From contig SFKY01000011.1 in the NCBI GenBank assembly GCA_004554665.1, forward strand, positions 1 to 44,043: DNA of 44,043 bases. Direction: 5' to 3'. Position numbers and translations under genes: made by a program. Below are positions 13,875 through 22,335 of this stretch, one piece after another. The stretch is from Bacteroidales bacterium. GTDB taxonomy: Bacteria > Bacteroidota > Bacteroidia > Bacteroidales > Bacteroidaceae. The first letter of the stretch is position 1. Every line of letters starts with the position of its first letter. The notes below the pieces were generated by a model. That model was not told the DNA's origin. It did no database searches and was given only the letters and a program-made list of their open reading frames with translations.

Positions 13875-15220
13875 AGATAAGGACTTTCAGCAGGGGTGGC
13901 GTACATCCCGATGAGTGCAAGCTGACGGCAGAACTGGCGACTGTGGTTGCCGATCTTCCTAATCAGGCCGTCTTCCCCTTGTCGCAGCACATCGGAGCTC
14001 CGGCCAAACCTTTGGTGAAAAAGGGAGACAAGGTAAAGGTGGGCACCATGATTGCCGAGGCCGGTGGCTATGTCTCGGCTCCTGTCTATTCGTCTGTTTC
14101 GGGTACGGTATGGAAGGTGGACAGCGCCATCGACGCCACGGGATATCAGAAACCTGCCATTATCATCAATGTAGAAGGTGACGAGTGGGAGGAGTCGATA
14201 GACCGTACAGATACGTTGGAGACGGTGGGGGCGCATCCAGAACTTACGCCTGAAGAGATTGTAGCCCGTGTGCAGCGTGCTGGTGTGACGGGTATGGGAG
14301 GCGCAGGTTTTCCCACGCATGTCAAGTTGTGCCCTCCACCCACGGCCAAGGCCGAATGTGTGATACTCAACGGGGTGGAGTGCGAGCCCTACATTACCTC
14401 CGACTACCGGTTGATGATGGAGCATGCCGCAGAGATAGTGGAGGGACTCCGATTGTTGATGAAAGCGGCCAAGGTGGATAAGGGATATATCGGTATAGAG
14501 GACAACAAACCGCAGGCAATAGCCCTTTTGAGTGAATTGACGATGGCTGATGACCATATCGAAGTGGTGGCTTTGGCCAAGAAATATCCTCAAGGAGGCG
14601 AGAAACAGTTGGTCGATGCCGTCATTCGCCGTCAGGTGCCTGCTCCTCCTGCCATTCCCGTGCATGTCGGTGCTATTGTACAGAATGTGGGTACAGCCTA
14701 CGCTGTGTACCAGGCAGTAATGAAAAACAAACCGCTGTTTGAACGTTATACAACCGTGACGGGTAAGCAGATTGCACATCCCGGCAATTTTCTGGTACGT
14801 ATGGGAACACCGTTTGGTCAGCTTATCGAGAAGTGCGGAGGCTTGCCCGAAGGGTCGCACAAGGTGCTGGCCGGAGGTCCGATGATGGGAAAGGCTGTCG
14901 TGTCTTTGGATGTTCCCGTCTGCAAGGGAACCAATTCTATCACCGTACTTAGCGGAGACGATGCCCGTCGCAAGGCTGTGCAGCCCTGTATCCGATGCGG
15001 CAAGTGCGTGGATGCTTGTCCGATGGGCCTGGAGCCATACCTGCTTGCCACCTTGTCGGCTAACGGATTGTACGAGCGTGCCGAGCAGGAGTGTATCGTG
15101 TCGTGTATTTCGTGTGGCAGTTGCCAGTTTACCTGTCCCTCGCATCGTCCCATCTTGGACAACATCCTGTTGGGGAAGGCGAAGGTGATGGAAATCATCA
15201 AATCAAGAATCAAGAAGTGA
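13871..15220 (+). CDS. rnfC: Rnf complex NADH-binding subunit RnfC
   Basis: 449 residues. The N-terminal segment TFSRGGVHPDECKL leads into a lipoyl-like domain; the central part has the nucleotide/flavin-binding GMGGAGFPTHVKL and the VECEPYITSDYRLM segment shared with NuoF-type subunits. Two 4Fe-4S clusters lie near the end: Cys373/376/379/383 (CIRCGKCVDACP) and Cys412/415/418/422 (CISCGSCQFTC). RnfC is the peripheral subunit where NAD+ is reduced (or NADH oxidised in reverse). It is translationally coupled to rnfB by a 4-nt overlap and followed by rnfD 2 nt later. Confidence 0.96.
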   Translation: MKIRTFSRGGVHPDECKLTAELATVVADLPNQAVFPLSQHIGAPAKPLVKKGDKVKVGTMIAEAGGYVSAPVYSSVSGTVWKVDSAIDATGYQKPAIIINVEGDEWEESIDRTDTLETVGAHPELTPEEIVARVQRAGVTGMGGAGFPTHVKLCPPPTAKAECVILNGVECEPYITSDYRLMMEHAAEIVEGLRLLMKAAKVDKGYIGIEDNKPQAIALLSELTMADDHIEVVALAKKYPQGGEKQLVDAVIRRQVPAPPAIPVHVGAIVQNVGTAYAVYQAVMKNKPLFERYTTVTGKQIAHPGNFLVRMGTPFGQLIEKCGGLPEGSHKVLAGGPMMGKAVVSLDVPVCKGTNSITVLSGDDARRKAVQPCIRCGKCVDACPMGLEPYLLATLSANGLYERAEQECIVSCISCGSCQFTCPSHRPILDNILLGKAKVMEIIKSRIKK

Positions 15221-15222
15221 AG

Positions 15223-16221
15223 ATGAACAAGTTGATCGTTTCTTTGTCGCCACATGCGCATGGCACAGACAGCGTAGAGCGCAACATGTATGGGGTGCTC
15301 GTTGCACTGTTGCCCGCGCTTTTGGTTTCGTTTGGCTATTTTGGATTGGGTTCGTTGATAGTCTGCAGCGTGAGCGTTGCTGCCTGTATGTTTTTCGAAT
15401 GGGCTATATCCCGGTACTTGTTGCATCGTGCACCAACGCTTACCGATGGATCCGCCATGATTACGGGTCTGCTTTTGGGACTCAATCTGCCGAGCAATTT
15501 CCCCATTTGGATGATCTTGGTGGGTGCTTTGGTGGCCATTGGAATCGGCAAGATGACTTTCGGCGGTCTGGGATGCAATCCCTTCAATCCTGCCATCGTC
15601 GGACGTTGCTTCTTACTGGTCAGTTTTCCTGCTGCCATGACATCGTGGCCACAGGCAGGACAGCTCACTTCCTACCTTGATGCAGAGACTGGGGCAACAC
15701 CTCTGTCGCTGATGAAGTGGGCGATAAAGAGTGGTGATGCCTCCGTGCTGGAGCAGTTGCCAAGCAGCTTCAACATGCTCATTGGCTTGCCCGAGACATG
15801 CCAGACTGGTGCCGGCTGTCTTGGTGAGGTCTGCGCCCTGGCGCTCCTGCTCGGACTGGTGTTCATGCTGTGGCGCAAGATAATCACCTGGCACATTCCT
15901 GTGAGCATCCTCGCAACGGTGTTCGTGCTCAGTGGCCTGCTGCATCTTGCAGACCCCGTATACGCAAATCCCGTGCAGGTGGTGCTCAGTGGCGGACTGA
16001 TGCTCGGTGCCATCTTCATGGCCACTGACTATGTGACATCACCGATGACGCACCGCGGACAGCTCGTCTATGGCATAGCGATAGGCGTGCTTACGGTGGT
16101 AATAAGAAACTGGGGCAGCTATCCCGAGGGAATGTCGTTTGCCATCCTGATTATGAACGCATTTACGCCACTTATCAATTTTTATGTCAAACCTAAACGA
16201 TTTGGGGAGGTGAGCAAATGA
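15223..16221 (+). CDS. rnfD: Rnf complex membrane subunit RnfD (covalent FMN)
   Basis: 332 residues from ATG 15223, MNKLIVSLSPHAHGTDSVER; an in-frame extension upstream overlaps rnfC and is not coding. About nine hydrophobic helices. The flavin-attachment motif reads TGAT at 156-159 (DAETGATPLS), with Thr159 the probable FMN-bearing residue by comparison with RnfD/NqrB. The conserved GGLGCNPFNPAIVGR segment (114-128) is present. RnfD forms part of the ion-translocating core with RnfA and RnfE. Its stop overlaps the rnfG start (16218-16221). Confidence 0.96.
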   Translation: MNKLIVSLSPHAHGTDSVERNMYGVLVALLPALLVSFGYFGLGSLIVCSVSVAACMFFEWAISRYLLHRAPTLTDGSAMITGLLLGLNLPSNFPIWMILVGALVAIGIGKMTFGGLGCNPFNPAIVGRCFLLVSFPAAMTSWPQAGQLTSYLDAETGATPLSLMKWAIKSGDASVLEQLPSSFNMLIGLPETCQTGAGCLGEVCALALLLGLVFMLWRKIITWHIPVSILATVFVLSGLLHLADPVYANPVQVVLSGGLMLGAIFMATDYVTSPMTHRGQLVYGIAIGVLTVVIRNWGSYPEGMSFAILIMNAFTPLINFYVKPKRFGEVSK

Positions 16222-16829
16222 AAAAACTGGAATCTTCTTTGCGCAATATGGTGCTCGTGCTGGTCGTTGCAGCGATGGTTACGGGCGGACTGTTGGCGTG
16301 GGTGAACCATATTACGGAAACCCCAATCCGTCAGCAGGCCAAGTTGGCGTTGGCAGAAGGCATCAAGATGGTCATGGGCGGCAAAGCTGTCAAGGTAGAG
16401 CGTGTAGACAGTATCAGCCAATGGGTGGACAATAAGGAGTCTTGCTTCGTAATCCATCACATTCAGGGTGGTGGCGCGGCAGTAGAGACCGTTACCATGG
16501 GCTTTGGTGGCGACTTGAAGTTGTTGGTTGGTTTCTCGGCCGATGGCGCTATCCTTGGCTATACGGTGTTACAGCATGCCGAAACGCCGGGATTGGGAGC
16601 TAAAGCCGATGCTTGGTTTCAGCGTGGACATAAGGGAAATATCATAGGAAAGTCGCCCAGACAGGCACCTCTGACAGTGAAGCAGGATGGTGGAGGTGTG
16701 GATGCCATTACGGCCTCTACCATTACATCGCGTGCGTTCCTCAAAGCGGTCAACCAAGCCTATCAGGCTTATACCCAAGGCAATGTCGACACACATACTG
16801 GTGCTACTAAACATGAAAAGAAAGGATAA
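16218..16829 (+). CDS. rnfG: Rnf complex flavoprotein subunit RnfG
   Basis: 203 residues: one N-terminal membrane helix (about 10-30) and a periplasmic FMN-binding domain. The covalent FMN site in the family is usually SGAT; here it reads TAST at 165-168 (DAITASTITSRAF), Thr168 being the expected attachment residue. HAETPGLGAKAD (120-131) is the conserved segment before it. The extreme C-terminus contains THTGATKHEKKG, a second TGAT at 194-197 that lacks the surrounding hydrophobic context and is probably coincidental. Coupled to rnfD by overlap; rnfE begins directly after its stop. Confidence 0.95.
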   Translation: MKKLESSLRNMVLVLVVAAMVTGGLLAWVNHITETPIRQQAKLALAEGIKMVMGGKAVKVERVDSISQWVDNKESCFVIHHIQGGGAAVETVTMGFGGDLKLLVGFSADGAILGYTVLQHAETPGLGAKADAWFQRGHKGNIIGKSPRQAPLTVKQDGGGVDAITASTITSRAFLKAVNQAYQAYTQGNVDTHTGATKHEKKG

Positions 16830-17417
16830 ATGATGAGCTATATAGATATTGTTAAGCGAGGCATTGTCAAGGACAATCCTACCTTTGTACTGATGTTGGG
16901 CATGTGTCCAACCTTGGCCACCACAAGCAGTGCGCTCAACGGTATGTCGATGGGACTGGCCACGACGGCGGTGCTGCTCTGCACCAATTTTGTGATTTCC
17001 TGCATCAAGAATCTCACCCCCGACAAGGTGAGGATTCCCGTTTTCGTGGTCGTGATTGCCACTTTTGTCACCATTTTGCAGATGCTCATCAAGGCCTACG
17101 CGCCCGATGTGGACAAGAGTCTGGGCATTTTCATCCCCTTGATAGTGGTCAACTGCATCATCCTTGGCAGAGCCGAGGCCTTCGCGTGCAAGTATACACC
17201 CTTGGCCAGCATCTTCGACGGCATCGGCATCGGTCTTGGTTTTACGCTGGCCCTTACACTCTTGGGTGCAGTACGCGAATTGTTGGGAGCTGGCAGCATC
17301 TTCGGATGTGTGTTGCTGCCCGAGTCTACCAATATCCTGCTTTTTGTGTTACCGCCAGGTGCTTTTATCACCCTGGGCTATCTCATTGCAGTCTTCAACC
17401 GTTTCAAAAAGGCATAG
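16830..17417 (+). CDS. rnfE: Rnf complex membrane subunit RnfE
   Basis: 195 residues, an integral membrane protein of about six helices (VFVVVIATFVTILQMLIKAY; GLGFTLALTLLGAVRELLGA; ILLFVLPPGAFITLGYLIAV). The N-terminus VKDNPTFVLMLGMCPTLATT is typical, and its Cys belongs to the conserved Cys of RnfE/NqrD that with RnfA forms an iron-sulfur site inside the membrane. ATG 16830 directly follows the rnfG stop; ATG 16833 is an equal alternative. Confidence 0.95.
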   Translation: MMSYIDIVKRGIVKDNPTFVLMLGMCPTLATTSSALNGMSMGLATTAVLLCTNFVISCIKNLTPDKVRIPVFVVVIATFVTILQMLIKAYAPDVDKSLGIFIPLIVVNCIILGRAEAFACKYTPLASIFDGIGIGLGFTLALTLLGAVRELLGAGSIFGCVLLPESTNILLFVLPPGAFITLGYLIAVFNRFKKA

Positions 17418-17420
17418 TAT

Positions 17421-18023
17421 ATGGAATATTTGTTGATTTTCATATCGGCGATTTTCGTCAACAACATCATTTTCTCCCAGTTCTTGGGCATTTGTCCGTT
17501 TCTGGGAGTGTCCAAAAAGATAGACACGGCATTAGGAATGGGAATGGCTGTGGCCTTTGTGCTTACGCTGTCTGCCATCGTGACGTGGCTGATACAGTAT
17601 TACTTGCTCGTGCCTTTTGGCCTTCAGTATCTCCAGACGCTTGCTTTTATCCTTGTCATCGCGTCATTGGTGCAGATGGTAGAGATTGTTCTGAAGAAGG
17701 TTTCGCCAGCCCTCTATCAGGCGTTGGGTATTTTCTTGCCGCTCATTACCACCAACTGTGCCGTGTTGGGTGTGGCTATCCTTGTAATTCAGAAAGATTA
17801 CTCGCTGGTTGAGAGCATCGTCTATGCTTTTTCCACAGCTCTGGGTTTTGCCTTGGCGATGGCTGTGTTTGCCGGCGTAAGGGAGCAGTTGGCGTTGGTC
17901 AAGATTCCCAAAGGCATGCAGGGCATGGCCATCGTGATGGTGGTGGCCGGCCTGTTGAGTTTGGCTTTTATGGGATTCAGTGGCGTTGATGGCGGACTGA
18001 AGGTGGCTTTGGGACTCGACTGA
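17421..18023 (+). CDS. rnfA: Rnf complex membrane subunit RnfA
   Basis: 200 residues, six predicted helices, paralogous to RnfE with inverted topology. Diagnostic segments: FVNNIIFSQFLGICPFLGVS near the N-terminus, with the conserved Cys, and ITTNCAVLGVAILVI in the middle, with the second conserved Cys. It is the last gene of the seven-gene rseC-rnfBCDGEA set, 3 nt after rnfE. No clear terminator separates it from galE 60 bp on, so some read-through is possible. Confidence 0.96.
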   Translation: MEYLLIFISAIFVNNIIFSQFLGICPFLGVSKKIDTALGMGMAVAFVLTLSAIVTWLIQYYLLVPFGLQYLQTLAFILVIASLVQMVEIVLKKVSPALYQALGIFLPLITTNCAVLGVAILVIQKDYSLVESIVYAFSTALGFALAMAVFAGVREQLALVKIPKGMQGMAIVMVVAGLLSLAFMGFSGVDGGLKVALGLD

Positions 18024-18083
18024 TGGTCGTCCCGGTCCTCTGATAGTGTTGGAACTACAGTTTTAACTAAAAATATAAGGTAT

Positions 18084-19121
18084 ATGAAACAGACAATTCT
18101 TGTTACAGGTGGTACAGGCTTTATTGGGTCTCATACCACTGTAGAGCTCATTGAAGCTGGCTACAAGGTAGTGATTGTGGACAATCTGTCAAACTCTAAC
18201 ATTCAGGTGCTCGATGGTATCGAGAAGATTACCGGTGTGCGCCCCGCATTTGAGAAAGTGGATCTCCGTGACATGGAGGCTACCGAGAATGTGTTTAAGA
18301 AGTACCCTGACATCGAGGGCATCATACACTTTGCCGCTTCCAAGGCTGTGGGTGAGAGTGTGCAGAAACCGTTGCTCTATTACCGCAACAACATCGTGTC
18401 GCTTATCAACCTGCTTGAGCTCATGCCGAAATATCAGGTAAAGGGTATCATCTTCTCTTCTTCGTGCACAGTCTATGGTCAGCCGAAGCCAGAGAACCTG
18501 CCCGTGACAGAGGAGGCTCCTCACCAGAAAGCCACCTCTCCCTATGGCAACACCAAGGAGGTGAACGAGCAGATTATCTTCGATTACATCCATAGCGGTG
18601 CACCCATCAAGAGCGTTATCCTGCGTTACTTCAACCCCATTGGTGCCCATCCTACAGCACTCATCGGTGAGTTGCCAAACGGCGTGCCCAACAACCTCAT
18701 CCCCTTTGTTACACAGACAGCTATGGGAATCCGCGAGCAGCTTACCATCTTCGGCAACGACTACGACACACCCGATGGTACCTGTATCCGCGACTATATC
18801 TATGTGGTGGATTTGGCCAAGGCGCATGTGGCTGCTATGGCTCGCGTCCTCGATCAGGACACCGATGCAGTGGAATACTTCAATGTGGGAACAGGCAAGG
18901 GCAATTCTACGCTTGAGATTGTAGAGACTTTTGAGCGTGCAACAGGTGTTAAGGTGAACTGGAAGTACGGTCCCCGCCGTGGTGGCGATATCGAGAAGAT
19001 CTGGGGTGACTGCACCAAGGCCAACACCGTACTGGGTTGGAAGGCCGAGTCTCCGCTTGAGGATGTGCTGGCCAGCGCATGGAAGTGGCAAGTGAAACTC
19101 CGCGAGGATGGAGTGATGTAA
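18084..19121 (+). CDS. galE: UDP-glucose 4-epimerase
   Basis: 345 residues, an extended short-chain dehydrogenase. NAD-binding GGTGFIGSH at 9-17; SSSCTVYG at 125-132 gives the catalytic Ser; YGNTK at 154-158 gives the Tyr/Lys pair. The conserved FNPIGAHPTALIGE confirms the GalE group. It interconverts UDP-glucose and UDP-galactose for galactose use and surface-glycan synthesis. It lies 60 bp after rnfA and ends with a strong terminator. No clear TAnnTTTG box is visible in the 60-bp gap, although TTTTAACTAAAAATATAAGG there is AT-rich. Confidence 0.96.
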   Translation: MKQTILVTGGTGFIGSHTTVELIEAGYKVVIVDNLSNSNIQVLDGIEKITGVRPAFEKVDLRDMEATENVFKKYPDIEGIIHFAASKAVGESVQKPLLYYRNNIVSLINLLELMPKYQVKGIIFSSSCTVYGQPKPENLPVTEEAPHQKATSPYGNTKEVNEQIIFDYIHSGAPIKSVILRYFNPIGAHPTALIGELPNGVPNNLIPFVTQTAMGIREQLTIFGNDYDTPDGTCIRDYIYVVDLAKAHVAAMARVLDQDTDAVEYFNVGTGKGNSTLEIVETFERATGVKVNWKYGPRRGGDIEKIWGDCTKANTVLGWKAESPLEDVLASAWKWQVKLREDGVM

Positions 19122-19150
19122 GCACTCGCACGGGAAATGAATATAAGAGA

Positions 19151-19188
19151 AGAGGCGGAATCCCATAAGATGGAATCCGCCTCTTTTT
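19151..19188 (+). terminator. Terminator of galE
   Basis: AGAGGCGGA (19151-19159) pairs with TCCGCCTCT (19176-19184); after one mismatch the stem continues TCC/GGA; T-run 19184-19188. It begins 29 nt after the galE stop. Confidence 0.85.
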
Positions 19189-19269
19189 AATGGTAGTGAT
19201 GGAATAAAAGTGGCTCTTGTGAGAACGTCACCCGGAAGATGTCGTGTCTCTTCGGCCACTCCATTCTGC

Positions 19270-19800
19270 TTAAGCCTCTGCGGGAGCCTCTGTGCTCTCG
19301 GCAGCTGCAGCAGCCTCAGCTTCAGCCTTGGCAGCAGCTGCGGCAGCCTTCTTGTCGGCTACCTTCTTGGCGATGGCCTCGTTGATCTTCTTCTCGGCCT
19401 CCAGCTCCTTGGCAGCAGCCTCTTTCTTGCTCTTAGCCTCGTTGTCGCGAACGGCATTGAACTTCTGCTCCTTGCTCTGCTTCCAAGCTTCGAACTTCTG
19501 CTGACATGCAGCTTCGTCGAAAGCGCCTTTCTTAACGCCGCCCTTGAGATGCTTCATCATGTACACGCCTTCCTTGCTCAGGATGTTGCGTACGGTGTCT
19601 GTGGGCTGTGCGCCTGTCTCTACCCAATAGAGCGCACGCTCGAAATTCAAATCTACAGTAGCGGGATTGGTGTTAGGATTGTAAGTACCAATCTTCTCAG
19701 TAAATCTACCATCACGTGGTGCACGAGCGTCAGCGATTACGATGCTGTAGAAAGCATAGCCTTTACGACCGCCGCGCTGCAATCTGATTTTTGTTGCCAT
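19270..19800 (-). CDS. rpsP: 30S ribosomal protein S16 with long Ala/Lys/Glu tail
   Basis: 176 residues, about twice the E. coli length (82). The first about 80 residues are S16 (MATKIRLQRGGRKGYAFYSI; IGTYNPNTN; ALYWVETGAQPTDTVRNIL). After about 110 comes a charged, Ala-rich helical tail (KKINEAIAKKVADKKAAAAA) ending in an acidic ESTEAPAEA stretch. S16 binds 16S rRNA early in 30S assembly. Unlike the E. coli operon, no rimM, trmD or rplS follows: the gene is single and has its own promoter at 19860-19867. Confidence 0.96.
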   Translation of the reverse strand: MATKIRLQRGGRKGYAFYSIVIADARAPRDGRFTEKIGTYNPNTNPATVDLNFERALYWVETGAQPTDTVRNILSKEGVYMMKHLKGGVKKGAFDEAACQQKFEAWKQSKEQKFNAVRDNEAKSKKEAAAKELEAEKKINEAIAKKVADKKAAAAAAKAEAEAAAAAESTEAPAEA

Positions 19801-19859
19801 TAATGTTTAAAATTTTAATTAGGTTTGAATTTGATGCTATCAACTCGTGATTGCGGCTG

Positions 19860-19867
19860 CAAAGGTA
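19860..19867 (-). promoter_or_regulatory. Promoter -7 box of rpsP
   Basis: Minus-strand TACCTTTG (19867-19860), a full TAnnTTTG match, 60 nt before the rpsP ATG. The -33 position near 19887-19890 reads TTTC. Confidence 0.65.
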
Positions 19868-19894
19868 ATCAATCTTTTTGAGATGAGAAAGAGA

Positions 19895-19946
19895 AAGGAT
19901 GGAAAAATGAAGTCCATCCTCCCGATTTCTTCATTTTTCCATCCTT
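19895..19946. terminator. Perfect 18-bp stem-loop between pafA-like gene and rpsP
   Basis: AAGGATGGAAAAATGAAG (19895-19912) and its exact complement (19929-19946) enclose a 16-nt loop. It lies 22 nt beyond the stop of the minus-strand phosphatase gene and so probably forms its 3' end. The run after it on the minus strand (CTCTTTCTC) is pyrimidine-rich but not a T-tract, so intrinsic termination is uncertain. Confidence 0.6.
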
Positions 19947-19968
19947 CTTTGCGCCTTTCGGCGAGTGT

Positions 19969-21471
19969 TTAGCGCTTCTGGTCGGCCACCACACTGATGG
20001 CATCGCCCATACAGGCGTTGGGCATCTGCACATGCAGCATGGCGCATACGGTGGGTGCTGTGTCTACTGTGCGTGTGGGCAGTGTGGTGCTGCCGTGTTC
20101 GACGTGCCATCCCATGAAGAGGAGTGGGATATGGGCATCGTAGGGATTCCAAGCACCGTGTGTCGTACCCCTATAGTTCTCGTCGAAGGTGTAACCGAGA
20201 TAGTCGGGACGCAAGATAGCGCAGATGTCGCCTGAGCGGCCCGGACGGTAGCCGTTGATGATGCGCTCCTTGATCAGTTTGGGAATGCTGGCGGTCTCTA
20301 CGGCATCAAAATCAACTACATAGACAAAATCCTTCTCTTCCTGCAGGCGCTTGATAGCCTCTTTTTTCACTGTTTCCAGGTCCAGATGGTTGGCCTCGAT
20401 GAGTGCATGATCCAGGTATACGCGCTGGTCGTAGATAGCACAGATATAGTTGCCTTGCACATTGAACTTCTCTGCCAACTGGCTGTTCACTCTTTTGCGT
20501 ACACCGTCCACATCCGTGCCACCTGCAGCCACCTTGTTGCGGCGCAAGAAGTTGGGGTTGTGTGCGCCGGCATGGTCGGCGGTGAGGAATACGAGGTAGT
20601 TGCCGCGTCCCACCTGTTCGTCGAGCGTCTTGAAGAAGTGTGCCAGACCCTCGTCTGTGGCCATGTACACGCTCTTCATCTCTTCGCCGCGTGTGCCGTA
20701 GGTGTGCCCCATTGCATCGGTAGACGATATGCTCACGCAGAGCATGTCGGGCAGGTCGGTCTCGGTGTTGCGTCCCAGATTCTCATTTTTCAGCACTGCC
20801 TCGGCCATCTTAAAGGTCAGCGTGGCACCTTCGGGCTTCATCTTCATGTCCACGCCCGGTTTGGTCTTGTTTTCCTTGTTGAATTTCACCATCCACTCGG
20901 GCAACTTGTCCATGTAATAGGTGCTTGTGATGAAATGTCCCACCGAACTGTCGTACCAGAAAGCAGCATTGGCAGAGTGTCCTGCGGGCAGGATGGAGGC
21001 CCTGTCTTTCAGGGCGACGCCATATACACGTGCCTTGAAGTCGGATGCCATGCGAATCTGGTCGCCGATGGTTGTGCCGAGCATGTTGCGGGGCGACATC
21101 TGGCCAGCCTTGCTCTCGGTGCCCACGCCTTTCACGGTCTTGTCGTTACAGCAGTACACCATTTTGCCGTCCAAGGTAAAGTCGTTGCCGGCAATGCCGT
21201 GGAAAGCAGGTGAAGTGCCGGTGTAGACACTGGCATGACCCACAGCAGTGATAGTAGGGATATAGTTGATCATGTGGTTCTCACAGCTGAATCCATCATT
21301 GAGCAGCCGTTTGAAACCGCCATCACCATACTGGTCGTAATAATAGTAGAGGGCATCCCATCTCATCTGGTCGATGATAATACCCACTACCAGTTTCGGC
21401 CGCTCTATCTGAGCAAAGACCATGATGCTTGCACAGGCAAGCAGTAGCATAGAAAAAAATCTCTTATTCAT
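19969..21471 (-). CDS. PafA-like alkaline phosphatase / phosphodiesterase superfamily enzyme
   Basis: 500 residues with a signal peptide ending near VFAQ (20-21). The metal ligand Asp34 lies in GIIIDQMRWD; the nucleophile Thr75 in PTITAVGHASVYTG (72-85); the substrate-contact LysxArg in ALKDRAS; and later metal ligands in FLTADHAGAHNPNF. This is the PafA type found in Flavobacterium/Bacteroidetes: a periplasmic calcium- or zinc-dependent phosphomonoesterase that frees phosphate from many organic phosphates even when phosphate is plentiful. A single-gene unit with promoter at 21496-21503. A diesterase role cannot be excluded from sequence. Confidence 0.9.
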   Translation of the reverse strand: MNKRFFSMLLLACASIMVFAQIERPKLVVGIIIDQMRWDALYYYYDQYGDGGFKRLLNDGFSCENHMINYIPTITAVGHASVYTGTSPAFHGIAGNDFTLDGKMVYCCNDKTVKGVGTESKAGQMSPRNMLGTTIGDQIRMASDFKARVYGVALKDRASILPAGHSANAAFWYDSSVGHFITSTYYMDKLPEWMVKFNKENKTKPGVDMKMKPEGATLTFKMAEAVLKNENLGRNTETDLPDMLCVSISSTDAMGHTYGTRGEEMKSVYMATDEGLAHFFKTLDEQVGRGNYLVFLTADHAGAHNPNFLRRNKVAAGGTDVDGVRKRVNSQLAEKFNVQGNYICAIYDQRVYLDHALIEANHLDLETVKKEAIKRLQEEKDFVYVVDFDAVETASIPKLIKERIINGYRPGRSGDICAILRPDYLGYTFDENYRGTTHGAWNPYDAHIPLLFMGWHVEHGSTTLPTRTVDTAPTVCAMLHVQMPNACMGDAISVVADQKR

Positions 21472-21495
21472 AGTTCTTAGTTTATTTTGCTACGA

Positions 21496-21503
21496 CAAAG
21501 ATA
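21496..21503 (-). promoter_or_regulatory. Promoter -7 box of the pafA-like gene
   Basis: Minus-strand TATCTTTG (21503-21496), 25 nt before the start codon; the -33 box is not clear. Confidence 0.55.
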
Positions 21504-21659
21504 CGACAAATTATCGAAACTGCATCGCGAAATGATGAAAAAATATCATTACTTTTTTTAGGAGGTACAACAGCTGTACCTCTTGCGATGCGAACATTAT
21601 TATATATCTCAGAATCCATTAAAAGTATGTTAATTGCACGCATATTCATATCTTTATTG

Positions 21660-21667
21660 TATCTTTG
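21660..21667 (+). promoter_or_regulatory. Promoter -7 box of the mutarotase-like gene
   Basis: TATCTTTG, 36 nt before ATG 21703, with ATTG near the -33 position (21633-21636). This argues for the downstream ATG and against the upstream in-frame starts at 21588-21634. Confidence 0.65.
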
Positions 21668-21702
21668 TGGCAGTAATCAACCTATCAAGACAAGAAAGAG
21701 AT

Positions 21703-22083
21703 ATGACAGAAGGATTTACCGTGAAGCGCTACAGGCAGCCCGTGAAGCGCTATGTGCAGACCATGAGTCTGAAGGACGACCCGCAACTGATAGAGAAGTA
21801 TCGTGCAGCCCATGCCCGGGAGAATTTCTGGCCGGAGATTAAGGCCGGCATTCAGGCCGTGGGCATTCTGGAGATGGAACTTTACATAATCGGCAATAGG
21901 GTGGTGATGATTGTGGAGACCCCGCTCGATTTTGATTGGGACTCGGCTATGGCCAAACTCGCCACACTCCCGCGCCAACAGGAGTGGGAGGACTATGTGG
22001 CCATCTTCCAGCGCTGCAGTCAGGGTGCCACTTCCGACGAGAAATGGCAGATGACAGAGCGCATGTTTTACCTCTACGAGTGA
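21703..22083 (+). CDS. L-rhamnose mutarotase family protein
   Basis: 126 residues from ATG 21703. The dimeric alpha/beta-barrel mutarotase pattern is seen in SLKDDPQLIEKYRAAHA, FWPEIKAGIQAVGILEMELY and a TPLDFDWDSAMAKLATLP stretch, close to the RhaM family (about 104 residues). Such proteins interconvert alpha and beta anomers of L-rhamnose or L-fucose. No rhamnose catabolic genes adjoin it; a fucosidase is encoded 1.6 kb away on the other strand, so L-fucose could be the sugar, which is inference. Own promoter and terminator. Confidence 0.85.
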   Translation: MTEGFTVKRYRQPVKRYVQTMSLKDDPQLIEKYRAAHARENFWPEIKAGIQAVGILEMELYIIGNRVVMIVETPLDFDWDSAMAKLATLPRQQEWEDYVAIFQRCSQGATSDEKWQMTERMFYLYE

Positions 22084-22105
22084 TAGTGCCCCCTTTTTTA
22101 TATCC

Positions 22106-22143
22106 AAATGGCAATGTTCGTGCATATGGACATTGCCATTTTT
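22106..22143 (+). terminator. Terminator of the mutarotase-like gene
   Basis: AAATGGCAATGT (22106-22117) and ACATTGCCATTT (22130-22141) form a perfect 12-bp stem followed by T residues to 22143; 23 nt after the stop. Confidence 0.85.
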
Positions 22144-22240
22144 ATAGTTTGAAAAAGCAAGAATAGCTGGAAAAAAGTGCTGTTAAATCATATAAAAGTT
22201 ACTTTTTTCAACTTTTTTGACGAAAAAAGTGACGATTTGT

Positions 22241-22270
22241 TTTGTTGTTGGATAAAAATATGTACCTTTG
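22241..22270 (+). promoter_or_regulatory. Promoter of gdhA
   Basis: TTTG (22241-22244), 18 bp, then TACCTTTG (22263-22270). The -7 box is a full match and the spacing is 1-2 bp short of usual. It leaves a leader of about 60 nt. Confidence 0.65.
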
Positions 22271-22335
22271 CATCCGAATTGTTGGAGAAGAGAAAAATTA
22301 CACTGATTAATAATAGACTTAAAGAAGGTAAAAAG

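Noticed and set aside
13772..15145. Minus-strand open frame of 457 codons opposite rnfC
   Set aside because: rnfC is certain from its 4Fe-4S motifs and operon position.
16788..16811. Second TGAT near the RnfG C-terminus as an extra flavin site
   Set aside because: It lies in a short polar tail (THTGATKHEKKG) without the hydrophobic context of the real site.
16904..17812. Plus-strand frame of 302 codons overlapping rnfE and rnfA
   Set aside because: Runs across two genes with clear membrane-subunit signatures; His- and Cys-rich shadow.
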